Shown: positions 20,761 to 32,240, numbered from the stretch's first letter. The stretch is DNA of 64,000 nt from Paralithodes platypus (GCA_032716605.1 CM064538.1:20169682-20233681), one strand, 5' to 3'. The notes: a model not told the origin generated them from the letters alone. Numbers and translations: made by a program.

Positions 20761-20835
20761 AAAAATCTGGACCCCATTTACCGGACTTTGCAATACCCAG
20801 TCAAAGCAATTAACTTATCATTCCCAGTTTTACCC

Positions 20836-20954
20836 ACCTCTCTCTCTCTCACACACACACTCTCTCAAACACTGTCTCACTCTCACACACTCTCTCTCTC
20901 ACACTCTAGCTCTCTCTCTCTCTCTCTCTCACTCACACACTCTTTCACACTCAC

Positions 20955-20998
<44 letters not shown>

Positions 20999-21000
20999 TT
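20836..21000. repeat. (TC)n/(CA)n simple repeat
   Basis: CT dinucleotide runs with interspersed ACACAC. The sequence TTACCGGACTTGGCAATACCC..TCATTCCCAGTTTTACCCA occurs on both sides (20776-20836 and 20998-21058), so the repeat lies between short direct duplicates. Confidence 0.8.
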
Positions 21001-21173
21001 ACCGGACTTGGCAATACCCTGTCAAAGTAATTCTCTTATCATTCCCAGTTTTACCCACTGAATTAGCCGAGATTGTCGAGAGTGCCCTTGTGGGGGGGAA
21101 AAAAAATAAAGAAAAGAGAGAGAGTAAGAGTGCGTGAGTGAGTGAGAGGTGGGTATAACTGGAAATGATAAGA

Positions 21174-24100
21174 GTACAAAGGAGTACAAAGGAGTACAAA
21201 GGAGTACAAAGGAAATCAAGCAACAACAGATCCAGTGACCCTTCTAGGTTGCTTGTCCTCCAAAACACTGAGGATCAATTGTCCAAACAGTGGTTTAGAG
21301 TGGGTAAGGGAACATTGGAAAGGGAATTACTGCCCTGGAACTAATGTCCGTGGCAGGATTAGGAAGTTAGTAGGGGACAGATGGGTTAGTAAATGAGGGG
21401 GGGATAAAATAAAGTTATTCATTTACAAACGCAGTCAGTCGCGGTTTGATGCGAGATATTTGTCTAGGCGGAGTTTAAATGAATCAACGGTGATGCAGTC
21501 TATAACGTTTCGGGGAAGCCCATTCCACAAGTTGACAACTCGATTGAAGAAATTCTTAGATTCGTGCGAGTTAAAAGATTTACCAATAATTTTGCAACCG
21601 TTTCCCCGCGTGTAATTAGATTGGTCGATAGTGAAGTACTTACTACAGTTCATATTGTCGATGCCTTTGATGATTTTGAACACTTGAATTAAGTCGCCTC
21701 TTAATCTGCGCTGGGTTAAAGGAAATAGATTTAATTCTCTAAGACGCTCTTCGTATGGTTTGTTCTTTAGGCTAGGTATCATTTTGGTAACTCTACGTTG
21801 AACTCGTTCTAGCTTGTTTATATCTTTTTGGTAATAAGGGCACCAGGATTGAACGCAGTATTCCAGAAGAGGGCGGACTAAGGAATTGTAAAGGGTTAGG
21901 ATAACTTCTTTGGATTTATGCTCAAATGACCTGCCTATAAAGCCAATTATTTTGTTTGCCTTCTTAACAACTTCTGAACATTGTTGACTCGGTTTTAGGT
22001 TACTCGATATTGTTACTCCCAGATCGGGTTCTCTGTTTACATTCTTAAGCTGAGTGCCATTCATCGAATAGTTTGCTTTCTCATTTAGGTATCCGATATG
22101 TAGTACTTTACATTTATCCGCATGAAACTCATTTGCCAAATTTGGGCCCAACATGACAATTTATCTAGATTGTGTTGCATATCGTCAACTTGTTCTTTTG
22201 AGAGTACGCTATTTGCAATTTTTGTATCGTCAGCAAATTTTGAGATTGTACAGGTGAGACCCTCATCTATGTCGTTGATGTAAATTAGAAAGAGAATTGG
22301 TCCTAGTACCGATCCCTGGGGTACCCCGCTACTTACATTGGTCCATTGATGCCTTACCGTTTATGACTACTCTTTGCTTTCTGTCGCTGAGCCAATTTTC
22401 TATCCATTTCAACACACCGTCTTGTATTCCATGCGCTTTTAATTTTAGCAGTAAACGTTTGTGGGGAACTTTGTCAAAGGCCTTTTGAAAATCAAGGTAT
22501 ATAATATCTACAGCTTTACTCTCATCGTAGAGGTTGAGGATATCGTGGAAGAAGTCTAAGAGGTTTGTTAAACAGGAACGTTTTTTACGAAAGCCGTGTT
22601 GAGTATCTTTAAGTATGTTATTTTCCTCTAAGTGATTTACGAGTCTGTCTCGTATGACCGTTTCTAGCATTTTACATACAACTGAGGTTAAGCTAATTGG
22701 ACGATAGTTACTGGATAGGGATTTGCTGCCTTTTTTTAATATCGGTGTTACGTTGGCTAGCTTCCACTGATCGGGCATAGTTCCAGACTGCAAGGATTTA
22801 TTGAATAGTAATGTCAGTGGTTTAGAGAGCTCATCCTTAGCTTCCTTTAGAACTCTAGGCGAGATTGTATCAGGTCCAGGCGTTTTATTTACCTTGAGTT
22901 TATCTAAACAATTCAATACTTCACTCTCTGTAACGGTGATATTGCTTAAAACATCTGAATTATCAATCTGAATCGGCGATGGTGTAGGGATATCACTGAG
23001 GTCTTCTGTTGTAAAAACTGATGCAAGAAGGTATTGAGGGCATTACTCATTTGTTCTTCGTCTTTGGTGTATTCTCCATTTTCATCGACTAACGGTCCAA
23101 CATTTGAAGTAACTACTTTTTTCTTTCTGATATAACTATAGAATTCTTTCGGGTTTGTTTTACTTTGATTCGCAATATGTAACTCTAAGGTCGTTTTACT
23201 TTGCTTAATTAACTTTTTGGCTTTGCGTCGTAGCTCTACAAATTTCAGCCGTTCTTCGTCATTTTGTGAGGATTTTAATCTATCATTAGCAAATTTTTTA
23301 GCAAGCAGGCAGTTTGAAATATGTTTATTCCACCATTTGGGCTTATTATTATGGCCTGGACGCCGAGTTTTCGATGGTATGCAGTCTTGCACTGCTTTTA
23401 GGTAAGTGGCTTCGAATAACTTCCAAGATGTATTTATGTCGTTATTGTGAATTAAAAGCTCCAGTCAGTTTCTTTAAACATAGCTCTAAGTTTATGGAAG
23501 TTTGCTTTCTTGAAATTAGGGACTTTTCGATGCTACTATTTGGTTCGTTACTAGTAAACTTTAAAGTGAAAGTTATCGTATGATGGTCGCTGTTACTGAA
23601 TTCATCACCAACATTCAAATTCTCTATTAATTCTTCTTTTGTTGCAAGTACAATGTCAAGAACGTTATTACCACGGGTCGGCGTTCCAACAAATTGATAA
23701 AGCGAACTCTCTTTCAAGTTCGTATACAAGTCATGTCCGGAGTGTGAAGTAAGAGTATCGCCCCACTTGGTCACAGGTAAATTAAAGTCACCAAAATTAC
23801 GGTATCTTGTGAGTTACTTACATCTGCAATTTGTTCGTAAATTTCTCGGTCAGTTTGCACTGATTGAGCTGGAGGTCTGTATATTAATGCAAGTATTATT
23901 TTGATACCTTTATTATTCTTTATTAGCACAAAAGATGCGTCGACGTTCACAATTTGAGGTTTTGACAAGAGGGTAGGGTTAAGACTTTCTTTGATATAAA
24001 GTAAAACGCCACCTCCATTTCGATTTATTCGGCTTTTCTCAAACATTACATAACCGGGAAGTGAATACTCTGCTAAAAAGTCTCTATCTTCTGTATTGAG

Positions 24101-24745
24101 CCAAGATTCTGTTATGCCAATCACATCATAATTTTCTGTAAACACTAGCTCCTCTAAATCTGAAAATGTATTGCGTATGCTACGAGCGTTTGCATAGAAA
24201 ACCTTTAAATTTGTTATTTTAGAACTCACGGAACGCTCTTTAATAATATTTTTGGTTCTTGTCGGATCTACATTTATGTTCATGGCTGTCCTCGGTCCTC
24301 GCTGTCTCCGGTCCTTATCGCTGGTGGTCCTCGGTTGCCTCTGGTTTTTTCTTGGCGTTGGATGATTTACCGGTATGTCACTGCTGCTTCTTCTCGGATG
24401 GCGTTTTTTGATCCATGGCTGCGGACTGCTTTCATGTAGGAGACGGCCCATGCGTGCTGAAACCACAGGGTTTAGATGAGTGCCATCCTTGCGGAACAGA
24501 GTAGGCTGGTTGTAGAAGTTGTCCCAGAGGTTGATGAATTCAACTTCTTCCCTCAGACACAAATGTTTTAGTCTGCTATTTGTGCTGAAGGCCTTGTCGT
24601 AGAATTTGTCAGGTGTGTCGATCTTGGGGAGAATGCCTGAGATGATGATATTCCTTGACTTGTTTTTGTAGTGCTGGATCATCTTGCGATATTTCTCCAT
24701 CAACTCTTCGGATCTGGTGCGCATGACGTCATTTGAACCAGCAAA
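21174..24745 (-). pseudogene. CR1-like LINE, long 5'-truncated copy (SGNH - EN - RT)
   Basis: Read on the minus strand from 24745. First an SGNH-hydrolase remnant: AGSNDV (block-III G.ND type) at the edge, then IIISGILPKIDTP, and DGTHLN (block-V D..H) near 24480. A basic linker follows, then in the same frame an AP-like endonuclease (NARSIRN, GITESWLN, GGGVLLYIK, ILALIYRPP). Frameshifts occur near 23788 (one base missing at the GDFN motif), about 23450-23400 and about 23000. The RT block is at 22916-22200 (KTPGPDTISP, NYRPISLTSV, YLDFQKAFDKV), with a 2-bp deletion near 22352. The FADD region follows at about 22230, then a C-terminal thumb at 22154-21435 ending ASNRD. The 3' UTR runs to (AGTACAAAGG)n at 21174-21205. 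Related copies at 37353 and 27604. The element would encode cis-acting retrotransposition proteins; this copy is dead. Confidence 0.85.
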
Positions 24746-24781
24746 AAAAGAGAGAGAGAGAGAGAGATAGAGAGAGAGAGC

Positions 24782-24813
<32 letters not shown>

Positions 24814-25200
24814 ATCGAGGAGAGAGAAGGCATATTGTACGAATTCGCGCATTTTTTTATTTATATAGAGAGAGATTGAGGAGAGATGAGAGAGAGAAGA
24901 GAGATGAGAGAGAAGAGAGATGAGAGAGGGGAGAGATGAGAGAGAGAGGGAGAGAAGAGAGAGAGGAGAGAGATGTGGACTGTGCGAGAGAGAATTGGAC
25001 GGGGGCGGGGAGGGAGAAGAGACGAGAGAGCATTATTTTCGGAATCCGCATTTTTTTTTATAATACTGCCGAAGAAGACAGTTTATGTGGCCTGTGTGAA
25101 GAGAGAGAGGTGAGAGAGAAGAGAGAGATGAGAGAGATGAGAGCGAGAGTGGGAGTGAGAGAGGAGGAGAGAGAAAGAGAGAGAGGAGAGTTACCAAGGG
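24745..25200. repeat. (GA)n-rich block
   Basis: Imperfect GA/GAGAGAT repeats with two short non-repetitive islands (about 24825-24865 and 25040-25100). It abuts the 5' truncation point of the LINE. Arg/Glu-rich frames are spurious. Confidence 0.85.
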
Positions 25201-25624
25201 AGTTAAAGGGAATAGTTAGTATCTCAGAGACTTTGCGGTCCGTTCCGGGGAGATACTGGAAGTGGAAGGAGAGAGCTTGTTTAGTGTACTACATCTTCAT
25301 AGAGTGTGCAAAAATACTATCTACTCTCTGGGGCTTTAGGAATGCTCCACTGAAGAACTGTACAACTGTGGAGGGACGGTTGTTCCAGGTAGAACAGATC
25401 TTATATGTGAAAAAGTGTCCACAGATACTAGTGCTGAACCTTTTCAATTCTAATTTCCAGCCATGGTTGCGTGTTGTATTCATATTGAGACTAAACATTT
25501 TGCTATAACCCACATTGTCAAACCCATTAAGTATTTTTTTTAAATCAATGAGCTGACCTCGTAGTCTGCGTGTCTCCAACGGGAGAGATCAAGAGCTCTC
25601 AACCGGTCCTCGTAGCCCATTCTT

Positions 25625-25625
<1 letters not shown>
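25201..25625 (-). pseudogene. C-terminal fragment of a different CR1-like LINE
   Basis: On the minus strand MGYEDRLRALDLSRW..., then ETRRLRGQLIDLKKILNGFD, MFSLNMNTTRNHGWKLELKR and FFTYKICSTWN, followed by an FK..LD..F-type end. The layout equals the NKPYEERLRELNLF-QRRLRGDLI-VVNLWNGLP tail of the 21-24 kb LINE, but the sequence is clearly diverged, indicating a separate subfamily. There is an internal frameshift near 25575. No RT core remains. Confidence 0.75.

Positions 25626-25702
<77 letters not shown>
25626..25702. repeat. (GA)n microsatellite
   Basis: Near-perfect GA dinucleotide run of about 75 bp. Confidence 0.95.
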
Positions 25703-25705
<3 letters not shown>

Positions 25706-26419
25706 GGCTATCGTATTAGACTATTTGTTCAGCTTAGTGAGGAATTGTGGCAGTCAGATGGATAAATAATATAACTAATAGATTATTTAAAACTAATATA
25801 TGCAGACACACACAGATATATCTCCATCCATCCATCCATCCATCCAAGCACAAACTCGGATACACGGACACAAATACACACACACAGAAGACAACAGCCA
25901 CACCCACACACATGTGAAAAGAGTTGAAATTAACACAGATATATGAAAAATATAGAGAGACAGTCAAACACCCACCCCAAGGCAAAATAGAGAGGCGGAT
26001 GGACTTCATCAGGCCACAGCCATCCGCCGTAATCGGTTTTCTGATATAACTGTGGCAAACCGGCTATCTCTATAATACCTGGTGTAGAGTGTTTCCCCTA
26101 AAAGAAAAAGTAGTATAGTACTAATGAAATAGTCAAAATCAGGGGGTTGACAAATTCGGGAAGTCAATTTTGTAGTAAGAAGTAGAGTAGACAAAATCAG
26201 TTAGTTCAAATTGGGGAAGTCACATTTTGTTGTCGGATATCGAAGAAGAAATCCATTAACTACATCAAAAAGTATTGAAACATATTTAGCATAAGATAAA
26301 ATGAGGTTGAGCTCTGGGAGGCAGGGGACGCTCAGCTCCCACTCTGCCAGGATCAGCCCAATCTCCTTGGCCGCAACATTCTGGTAATAATACGTCGACA
26401 TATTCAGTAGATGCAGTGT
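25703..26419. other. No gene recognised
   Basis: Contains a (CATC)n tract near 25827 and a CA-rich patch. Several 60-90 codon frames on the minus strand have no recognisable features. Confidence 0.5.
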
Positions 26420-27075
26420 GTGGTAAATTCAATGACGTCATCATTATTAGCTGAGATGCTCTTCACAAATTTACTCATATCATCTCTAGCAGTTCGAAAA
26501 GATGGTGTTTCTTGAAATATGTCACTTGTTATAATATTTTTTAATTTATTGTAATTAAAATATGTAATTGGTAGTTTGTTAAATTGTCTTTTTAAGAGGT
26601 ATATATATTCCATATCCTTGTTTCAACAATGTTCTAATAAGGATCTTACAAGCCTCTAAAAAGTCTTCATATTTTGAACAGACTCTACTATAGCGTATTA
26701 TTTGGGAAGTAAAAACACCATAGCTTTGTCTTTTGGGGATATTTTCGCAAAGAAAGGGAAAGTTAACTAGTATATGAAATAGGAAATCTGTTCGTTTGTC
26801 ATAAAGTTTTGTTATAAATTTCTCATCAATTACTTCCCATGTTGTATATCGAGGAATGAAGCTTTCTTATCGGAGGTATTTTCTTTATTTAAAATAAGCT
26901 CATCAGGGTAGATGTCTGTCTTAATTTTATCAAATATGTCGCCACTGTTGAACAATATTATATCATCAATATATCTTGAACACTTGCTTATTTGTTTGCA
27001 TGTTCCGTATTTAGTACGAGTGTTATCTTGCATATAAAAGAACTCGTAATAATGAAGAAATAGATTGCCAAAATC
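26420..27075 (-). pseudogene. Reverse-transcriptase fragment with YIDD-type motif
   Basis: On the minus strand, in several frames: CSRYIDDIILFNSGDIFDKI with the Y-x-D-D catalytic signature (about 26960-26985), IYPDELILNKEN, KKASFLDIQ, then KLYDKRTDFLFHILVNFPF, SYGVFTSQIIRYSRVCSKY and LLKQGYG. This block order is familiar from a repetitive RT family in marine invertebrates. I cannot place it confidently (Penelope-like or another group). Frameshifts at about 26830 and 26620 disable it. Confidence 0.6.
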
Positions 27076-27108
27076 TGACACACACACACAAGACACACAA
27101 ACACACAC

Positions 27109-27410
27109 GGCCCGGTAGCGTAAGTGGTAGCACGCTTGACTCACAATCGAGAGATCCGGGGTTCGAATCCTTGGCCGGGTGGTGACAATTTGGGCTTGTC
27201 TCCTTTCACGTGGTAGCCTCAGTTCACCTAGCTGTAAATAGGTACCGGACGTAATTCGAGGAGTTGTGACCTCGCTGCCCGGGTGTGTGGTGTGTGAAAA
27301 AGGTCTCAGCCTTACCTGATGATCGGACAATACGAGCTCTAAGCTCTCTTCCGGGAGGGTATGACTGGCGCGAGATCCCCAAGGATCCTCAAGATCGTAA
27401 GTGAATTACA
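27109..27410 (+). mobile_element. tRNA-derived SINE
   Basis: Head at 27109-27181: A-box-like GTAGCGTAAGTGGTAGCA, anticodon arm CTTGA-CTCACAA-TCGAG (CAC in the anticodon position), B box GGTTCGAATCC, then a body with TTGGGCTTGTCTCC and TTCACCTAGCTGTAAATAGG. The same body occurs in the element at 34335. It abuts a CA tract on the left. Confidence 0.75.
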
Positions 27411-27603
27411 CACACTCTGACCGCGAGATCGAGGGTTTCAAGTCCACCAAAATCCTAAAGTTATCCTGATGGAGAGGATTGTGTAATGGTCCCTCCCTAA
27501 CCAAGCTGCTTAACTATCAGCACGTACCGTACTCTCACCAGTGCATCTGCGTATGAACTATGGTGGAAACTCAGGCACCTCACGGTCGCCAAAAGTCACA
27601 TGT

Positions 27604-27791
27604 ACAAAGTACAAAGGAGTACAAAGGAAATCAAGCAACAACAGGTCTGGTGACCCTTCTAGGCTGCTTGTCCTCCAAAGCACTGAGGATCAATTGTCCA
27701 AACAGTGGTTTAGAGTGGGTAAGGGAACATTGGAAAGGGAACTACTGCCCTGGAACTAATGTCCGTGGCAGGATTAAGAAGTTACCTCATA
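27604..27791 (-). mobile_element. CR1-like LINE 3'-UTR fragment
   Basis: AAAGTACAAAGGAGTACAAAGG through CCGTGGCAGGATTAAGAAGTT matches the 3' UTR of the 21.2-24.7 kb LINE (21174-21370). A heavily 5'-truncated third copy that ends near the assembly gap. Confidence 0.8.
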
Positions 27792-27806
27792 GTTAAGGTA
27801 GATAAA

Positions 27807-27906
27807 NNNNNNNNNNNNNNNNNNNNNNNNNNNNNNNNNNNNNNNNNNNNNNNNNNNNNNNNNNNNNNNNNNNNNNNNNNNNNNNNNNNNNNNNNNNNNN
27901 NNNNNN
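27807..27906. other. Assembly gap (100 N)
   Basis: Exactly 100 N, the usual placeholder for a gap of unknown size. Distances across it are not reliable. Confidence 0.99.
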
Positions 27907-28258
27907 TGAGAGAGAGTCCGCGCGTTGGGTGGACGACAGCCTAGCTTCGACCGGTCGGCACCAAGGTTGGGCCATCACTGGCGTGTATTAGGTCTCCCCA
28001 CCATCGCCCGTCCTTGTGAGACAAGGAAAAAACTACGGAAATTTTCACCTCCTGTTACGCGATCGCTACAAGATAACCCGTGGTCGTACAAGGATGATTC
28101 AGGTGTCATTGGAAAGCTCTATTATCACTATTACGCTCTGGCTCTTGTTAATGCATGAAAAAGTGCATGGAATGAAGCTCGTTTTCGGTAAATATACCCG
28201 CCCAGCAGCTAGGTCATGTCAACAAACATGCCCGCTCTTAGGGAGTTAAGAGGCTTTA
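27907..28258 (-). repeat. Second copy of the TTAA-bounded unclassified element (fragment)
   Basis: Reverse-complement similarity to 17700-18060: shared blocks include CGTGGTCGTA, GGTGTCATTGGAAAGCT, TACGCTCTGGCTCTTGTT and ATGCATGAAAAA. Its left side is cut by the gap. Confidence 0.7.
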
Positions 28259-28534
28259 ACAGCCTGTTGTTGTTGTTGTTGCTGTTCCCCAAGCTGCCTG
28301 GCCAAACAGCCCCAAGGCCCCGAGCAAGTCCAAGGCCACAACCGAGCGCCCCCACAGAACCCTCCCTGCCGACCACAATAAAGCCTGGGTGACCGAAGCC
28401 ACTCCATGGCGGGGAGCTGAGGAGAGCGAGTAAACGCCCGGGAAACCAAAGCCCCACCCAGGGCCCTGTGCCCCTCAGCAATTATGAATTATAAATTGCC
28501 ATGGCGTTCCAGAACATCTCCCGCAGTCAATGGG
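28259..28534. other. GC-rich spacer, no gene assigned
   Basis: Starts with (TTG)n (28265-28287). The rest is GC-rich with a 90-codon Gly-rich minus frame that I cannot support as a gene. Confidence 0.4.
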
Positions 28535-29162
28535 TTAAAGGGGTATGGTTGTTTTTCTTCTGGCCTAACTTCTCTCTCATGTTTAGCCCCATTAGTTTTC
28601 AGATTTTAAGACGTTCGACCTATTAGTTTGGGTCAATTTTAAGACCTTTCGTGCCACTTAGGTGTCGATTTTTTTTCGCGACCTTGGACCGGGAAATGAT
28701 TCTACCGTAAAATTTATCTGGAATGGGGATCTTGAGGATAATCTATCAAGGGGGAGGTAGTCGCTTTTTGTGGACCCCCTTCACCCTCATGTTTAGCATA
28801 TTAGTTTTGAAAATTTAAGATGTTCCTTCCTTTAGTTAGGCTATTTTGAGACCTTTCGCCCCATTTATGTGTCATTATTAAGACCTTTCATGCTATTTAC
28901 GTGTCGATTATGTCCTGGCGAGCGATAATGAGCCTATAATCTTAGAAGGAATCGGCCTTCGGCCGGGAAATTATTCTACCGAAAAATGAACAAATTTATC
29001 TTGAAAAGGAGTCTAGGGGATATTTTTTGTAAAACATGATGGAGGACTAGCGAGGAAGCTCAAAAATAAACCAATAAATACACACATATATATATATAGA
29101 CCAAAAAACAAGGACTACCCCCTTAAGCTTGATAGAGGTCTAGGGCGGAAACTAAAAGAATA
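28535..29162 (+). mobile_element. Family-2 MITE cluster (tandem partial copies)
   Basis: TTAAAGGGG start at 28535. CTCATGTTTAGC blocks occur twice (28577 and 28790), the GGCCTTCGGCCGG hairpin near 28951, and CCCCCTTAAG at 29108, followed by another AAGCTTGATAGAGGTCTAGG tail. The layout is two or three overlapping insertions or internal duplications. Confidence 0.7.
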
Positions 29163-29332
29163 ATGTATACATATATAAATAAACCTTACCACCTTATGTG
29201 TCATCATCTATACCTTTGCCTACCCCTTCCATCACATACATACACACACACACACACACACATATATACATATATAAATAAACCTTACCACCTTATGTGT
29301 CATCATCTATACCTTTGCCTACCCCTTCCATC

Positions 29333-29364
<32 letters not shown>

Positions 29365-29813
29365 ATACATATATAAATAAACCTTACCACCTTATGTGTC
29401 ATCATCTATACCTTTGCCTACCCCTTCCATCACATACATACACACACACACACACACACATATATACATATATAAATAAACCTTACCACCTTATGTGTCA
29501 TCATCTATACCTTTGCCTACCCCTTCCATCACATACATACACACACACACACACACATATATACATATATAAATAAACCTTACCACCTTATGTGTCATCA
29601 TCTATACCTTTGCCTACCCCTTCCATCACATACATACACACACCCACAAATATATACATATATAAATAAACCTTACCACCTTATGTGTCATCATCTATAC
29701 CTTTGCCTACCCCTTCCATCACATACATACACACACACACACATATATACATATATAAATAAACCTTACCACCTTATGTGTCATCATCTATACCTTTGCC
29801 TACCCCTTCCATC

Positions 29814-29845
<32 letters not shown>

Positions 29846-30010
29846 ATATACATATATAAATAAACCTTACCACCTTATGTGTCATCATCTATACCTTTGC
29901 CTACCCCTTCCATCACATACATACACACACACACACACACATATATACATATATAAATATACCTTACCACCTTATGTGTCATCATCTATACCTTTGCCTA
30001 CCCCTTCCAT
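29163..30010. repeat. ~95-105 bp compound minisatellite with internal (CA)n
   Basis: About nine units of ATATATAAATAAACCTTACC, ACCTTATGTGTCATCATC, TATACCTTTGCCTACCCC and TTCCATCACATACATA + (CA)5-12. The non-CA part is almost identical between units and only the CA length varies, indicating recent amplification. Confidence 0.95.
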
Positions 30011-30053
30011 CACACATATACACACACACACAATGTACATATATACACCCAAA

Positions 30054-30099
<46 letters not shown>

Positions 30100-30290
30100 A
30101 ATATCATCATGTATAGTCTTCATTCCCCCTTCCATTTCAAACAAACAAACAAACACACACACACAGAAATATCATCATGTAAAGTTCCCACTCGCCCTTA
30201 CGTCTCCACAAACACACACACAGACACAGACACACACACACACAGACACACACACACACACACACACTCCCCCCTCTTTTACTCTAACAG
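30011..30290. repeat. (CA)n-rich block
   Basis: Long CA runs with AAACAAAC and CAGACA interruptions. Confidence 0.9.
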
Positions 30291-30443
30291 GTTCTTCCGT
30301 CCAAGTCTTCGATAAATAAATATTGTAAACATATTCCTCCACCAGCCAGCCAGTCCCCTATACCCTTTTACCGGTAGACAAGTTTTTCTTTTCTTGTTTT
30401 TTTTCTTGTTTTTTTCTTCTTTTTACATCCGTAGGGGAAGATC

Positions 30444-30499
30444 GCATTCGTTTTCCGTTTCTGTTTTACTAATGTAAAGCAGAAACAGAAAACGAATGC
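30444..30499. other. Perfect-looking hairpin, 20-bp arms
   Basis: GCATTCGTTTTCCGTTTCTG and CAGAAACAGAAAACGAATGC are inverted repeats with one mismatch around a 16-nt loop. No coding or TIR context identified. Confidence 0.6.
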
Positions 30500-30542
30500 A
30501 ATGGGGAAAATCGTATTACATACCGGTATATATATATATATA

Positions 30543-30690
30543 TATAGTAGAAATTTATCTTGAAGAGAGATCTAGGGGGTGTTTTTCTATGTTAGATGGA
30601 GGTCTAGCGGGGAAACTAAAACATATATGAATAAATGAATTAATAGTAAAAAAAAAAAAAAAAAAAAAAAACAGCCACTATCACCGTAAG
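30543..30690 (+). mobile_element. Family-2 MITE 3' part with poly-A expansion
   Basis: ATTTATCTTGAAGAGAG, GATGGAGGTCTAGCGGGG and GAATAAATGAATTAATAG blocks, followed by A(24) and ACAGCCACTATC. Confidence 0.65.
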
Positions 30691-31209
30691 TGGGTTGTAT
30701 ATAACACAAATATAGCCTTTGGTACATATCAATATATTCCCCGGGTAAATACGTATCATAAACAAGCTACTGACTAAAACATACACCCGGTAAAAGTGTC
30801 ACAACATCCACCGGTCCAAAATATATATGTGTGTAAATAAATAGAGCACAGACGCACACACGCACATGTTTACACCCACAACACACACACACGCTTACAC
30901 TCTCACACTCTCTCACACACATAAACACACACACACACACGATTACACACTCTCTCTCTCTCTCACACACACAAGCACACACACACACACTCTCTCTCTC
31001 ACACATACGCATACTGCACAAGCCCTACATAAAGAAACACACATACACATGCACAAGTAAATATCAATCGTATTTAGCAAACTATAAACCGTAATTACAA
31101 ATCGTAATAAGGAAAGTATATTATGAATAGTAATTAGCAAAGTAAATATAATTCGAAAATAGCCACGTACCGGTATAGTAAATATTCTGGCTCTGTCTTG
31201 AGTCGGCCA
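30691..31209. repeat. (CA)n/(CT)n-rich DNA without genes
   Basis: Mixed CA and CT microsatellite from about 30850 to 31015, otherwise AT-rich. At 31185-31208 a GGCTCTGTCTTGAGTCGGCC segment recurs inverted at about 36124-36147. Confidence 0.7.
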
Positions 31210-31480
31210 CCCCCAAACAAAAGAAGAAGAAAAAAGGAAAAGAGGGAGAACAAAAAGGGAAAAAAAGAGGGAAAAAAAACAGAGGAAAAAAAAAAGAGGG
31301 AAAAAAAGAAAAAAGAGGGAAAAAAGAAAAAAAAGAGGGAAAAAAGAAAAAAAAGGGAAAACAAAAAAGGGGGAAACAAAAGAAAAAAGGAGGGAAACAA
31401 AAGAAAACAAAGAGGGAAAAAAAAGACAAAAAGAGGGAAACAAAAGAAGAAAAAAAAGGAAAAGTGGGGATTGGGCCTGA
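31210..31480. repeat. ~270-bp polypurine tract
   Basis: One strand is almost purely A/G, built on AAAAGAGGGA units. The Lys-rich plus frame and Phe-rich minus frames of up to 188 codons reflect this composition and are not genes. Confidence 0.9.
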
Positions 31481-32015
31481 GTATATAGAATAGAATAAAA
31501 CAGTAAATATAAATCGTAATTAAATAATCAACCATTCGTGGCATACTCCCGTGACAGGGCGTAGCCGCACTCACCCTTCGACTCCACTCCGGGGGATCAT
31601 CCCGGGCGAAACTCCAGGCATCTGCCTGGCTCATATCAAGTATCCTATCGCATGATTTGCAAACTTGCATCAGGCATGATGTCTTGATGGCGTTATACAT
31701 AAATGCGCGGAATTTCGATGTGAGTATCCTAGGTTCGAATCCTTAGAGTACCAAATGTACTGTATTTGTTGATTTCATTAATTGAGTTTAGAAGTAAAGT
31801 TGGTTGATGAAAAAAAATATAATAATGAGGCTCTCTCCCCACCCACATCTCCACCAACAAAGGTTCGGCATGAAATACGGCTGGGAAAAATGGCCCTCAG
31901 TAGAAGGAGAATATTCCTACTGGGATATTTATAATAAATATCGAATTTGGATAATAATAATGACTACTGATACTTAATCTTACTCTTCTTTATGTATATT
32001 TGTTTTTATCTATAT
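31481..32015. other. No gene recognised
   Basis: A box-B-like TAGGTTCGAATCCTTAGA occurs near 31730, which may be another SINE remnant. Otherwise unremarkable. Confidence 0.4.
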
Positions 32016-32240
32016 TAAATATACTGTATATTACTTATATTAAATATACTGTATATTACTTATATTAAATATACTGTATATTACTTATATTAAATATACT
32101 GTATATTACTTATATTAAATACTGTATTACTTATATTAAATATACTGTATATTACTTATATTAAATATACTGTATATTACTTATATTAAATATACTGTAT
32201 ATTACTTATATTAAATATACTGTATATTACTTATATTACC
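32016..32240. repeat. 25-bp AT minisatellite
   Basis: About nine near-identical copies of TATATTAAATATACTGTATA + TTACT, one shortened by four bases. Each unit is partly palindromic (TATACTGTATA). Confidence 0.9.

Noticed and set aside
27109..27181. Functional tRNA-Val gene
   Set aside because: The head is part of a SINE with a conserved non-tRNA body, and the acceptor stem is imperfect. No terminator-type T-run follows.
29163..30116. His/Thr/Tyr-rich frames up to 137 codons
   Set aside because: A ~100-bp minisatellite with internal CA repeats.
31121..31700. Phe-rich minus frames resembling a membrane protein
   Set aside because: They follow the polypurine tract; low complexity with no boundaries.
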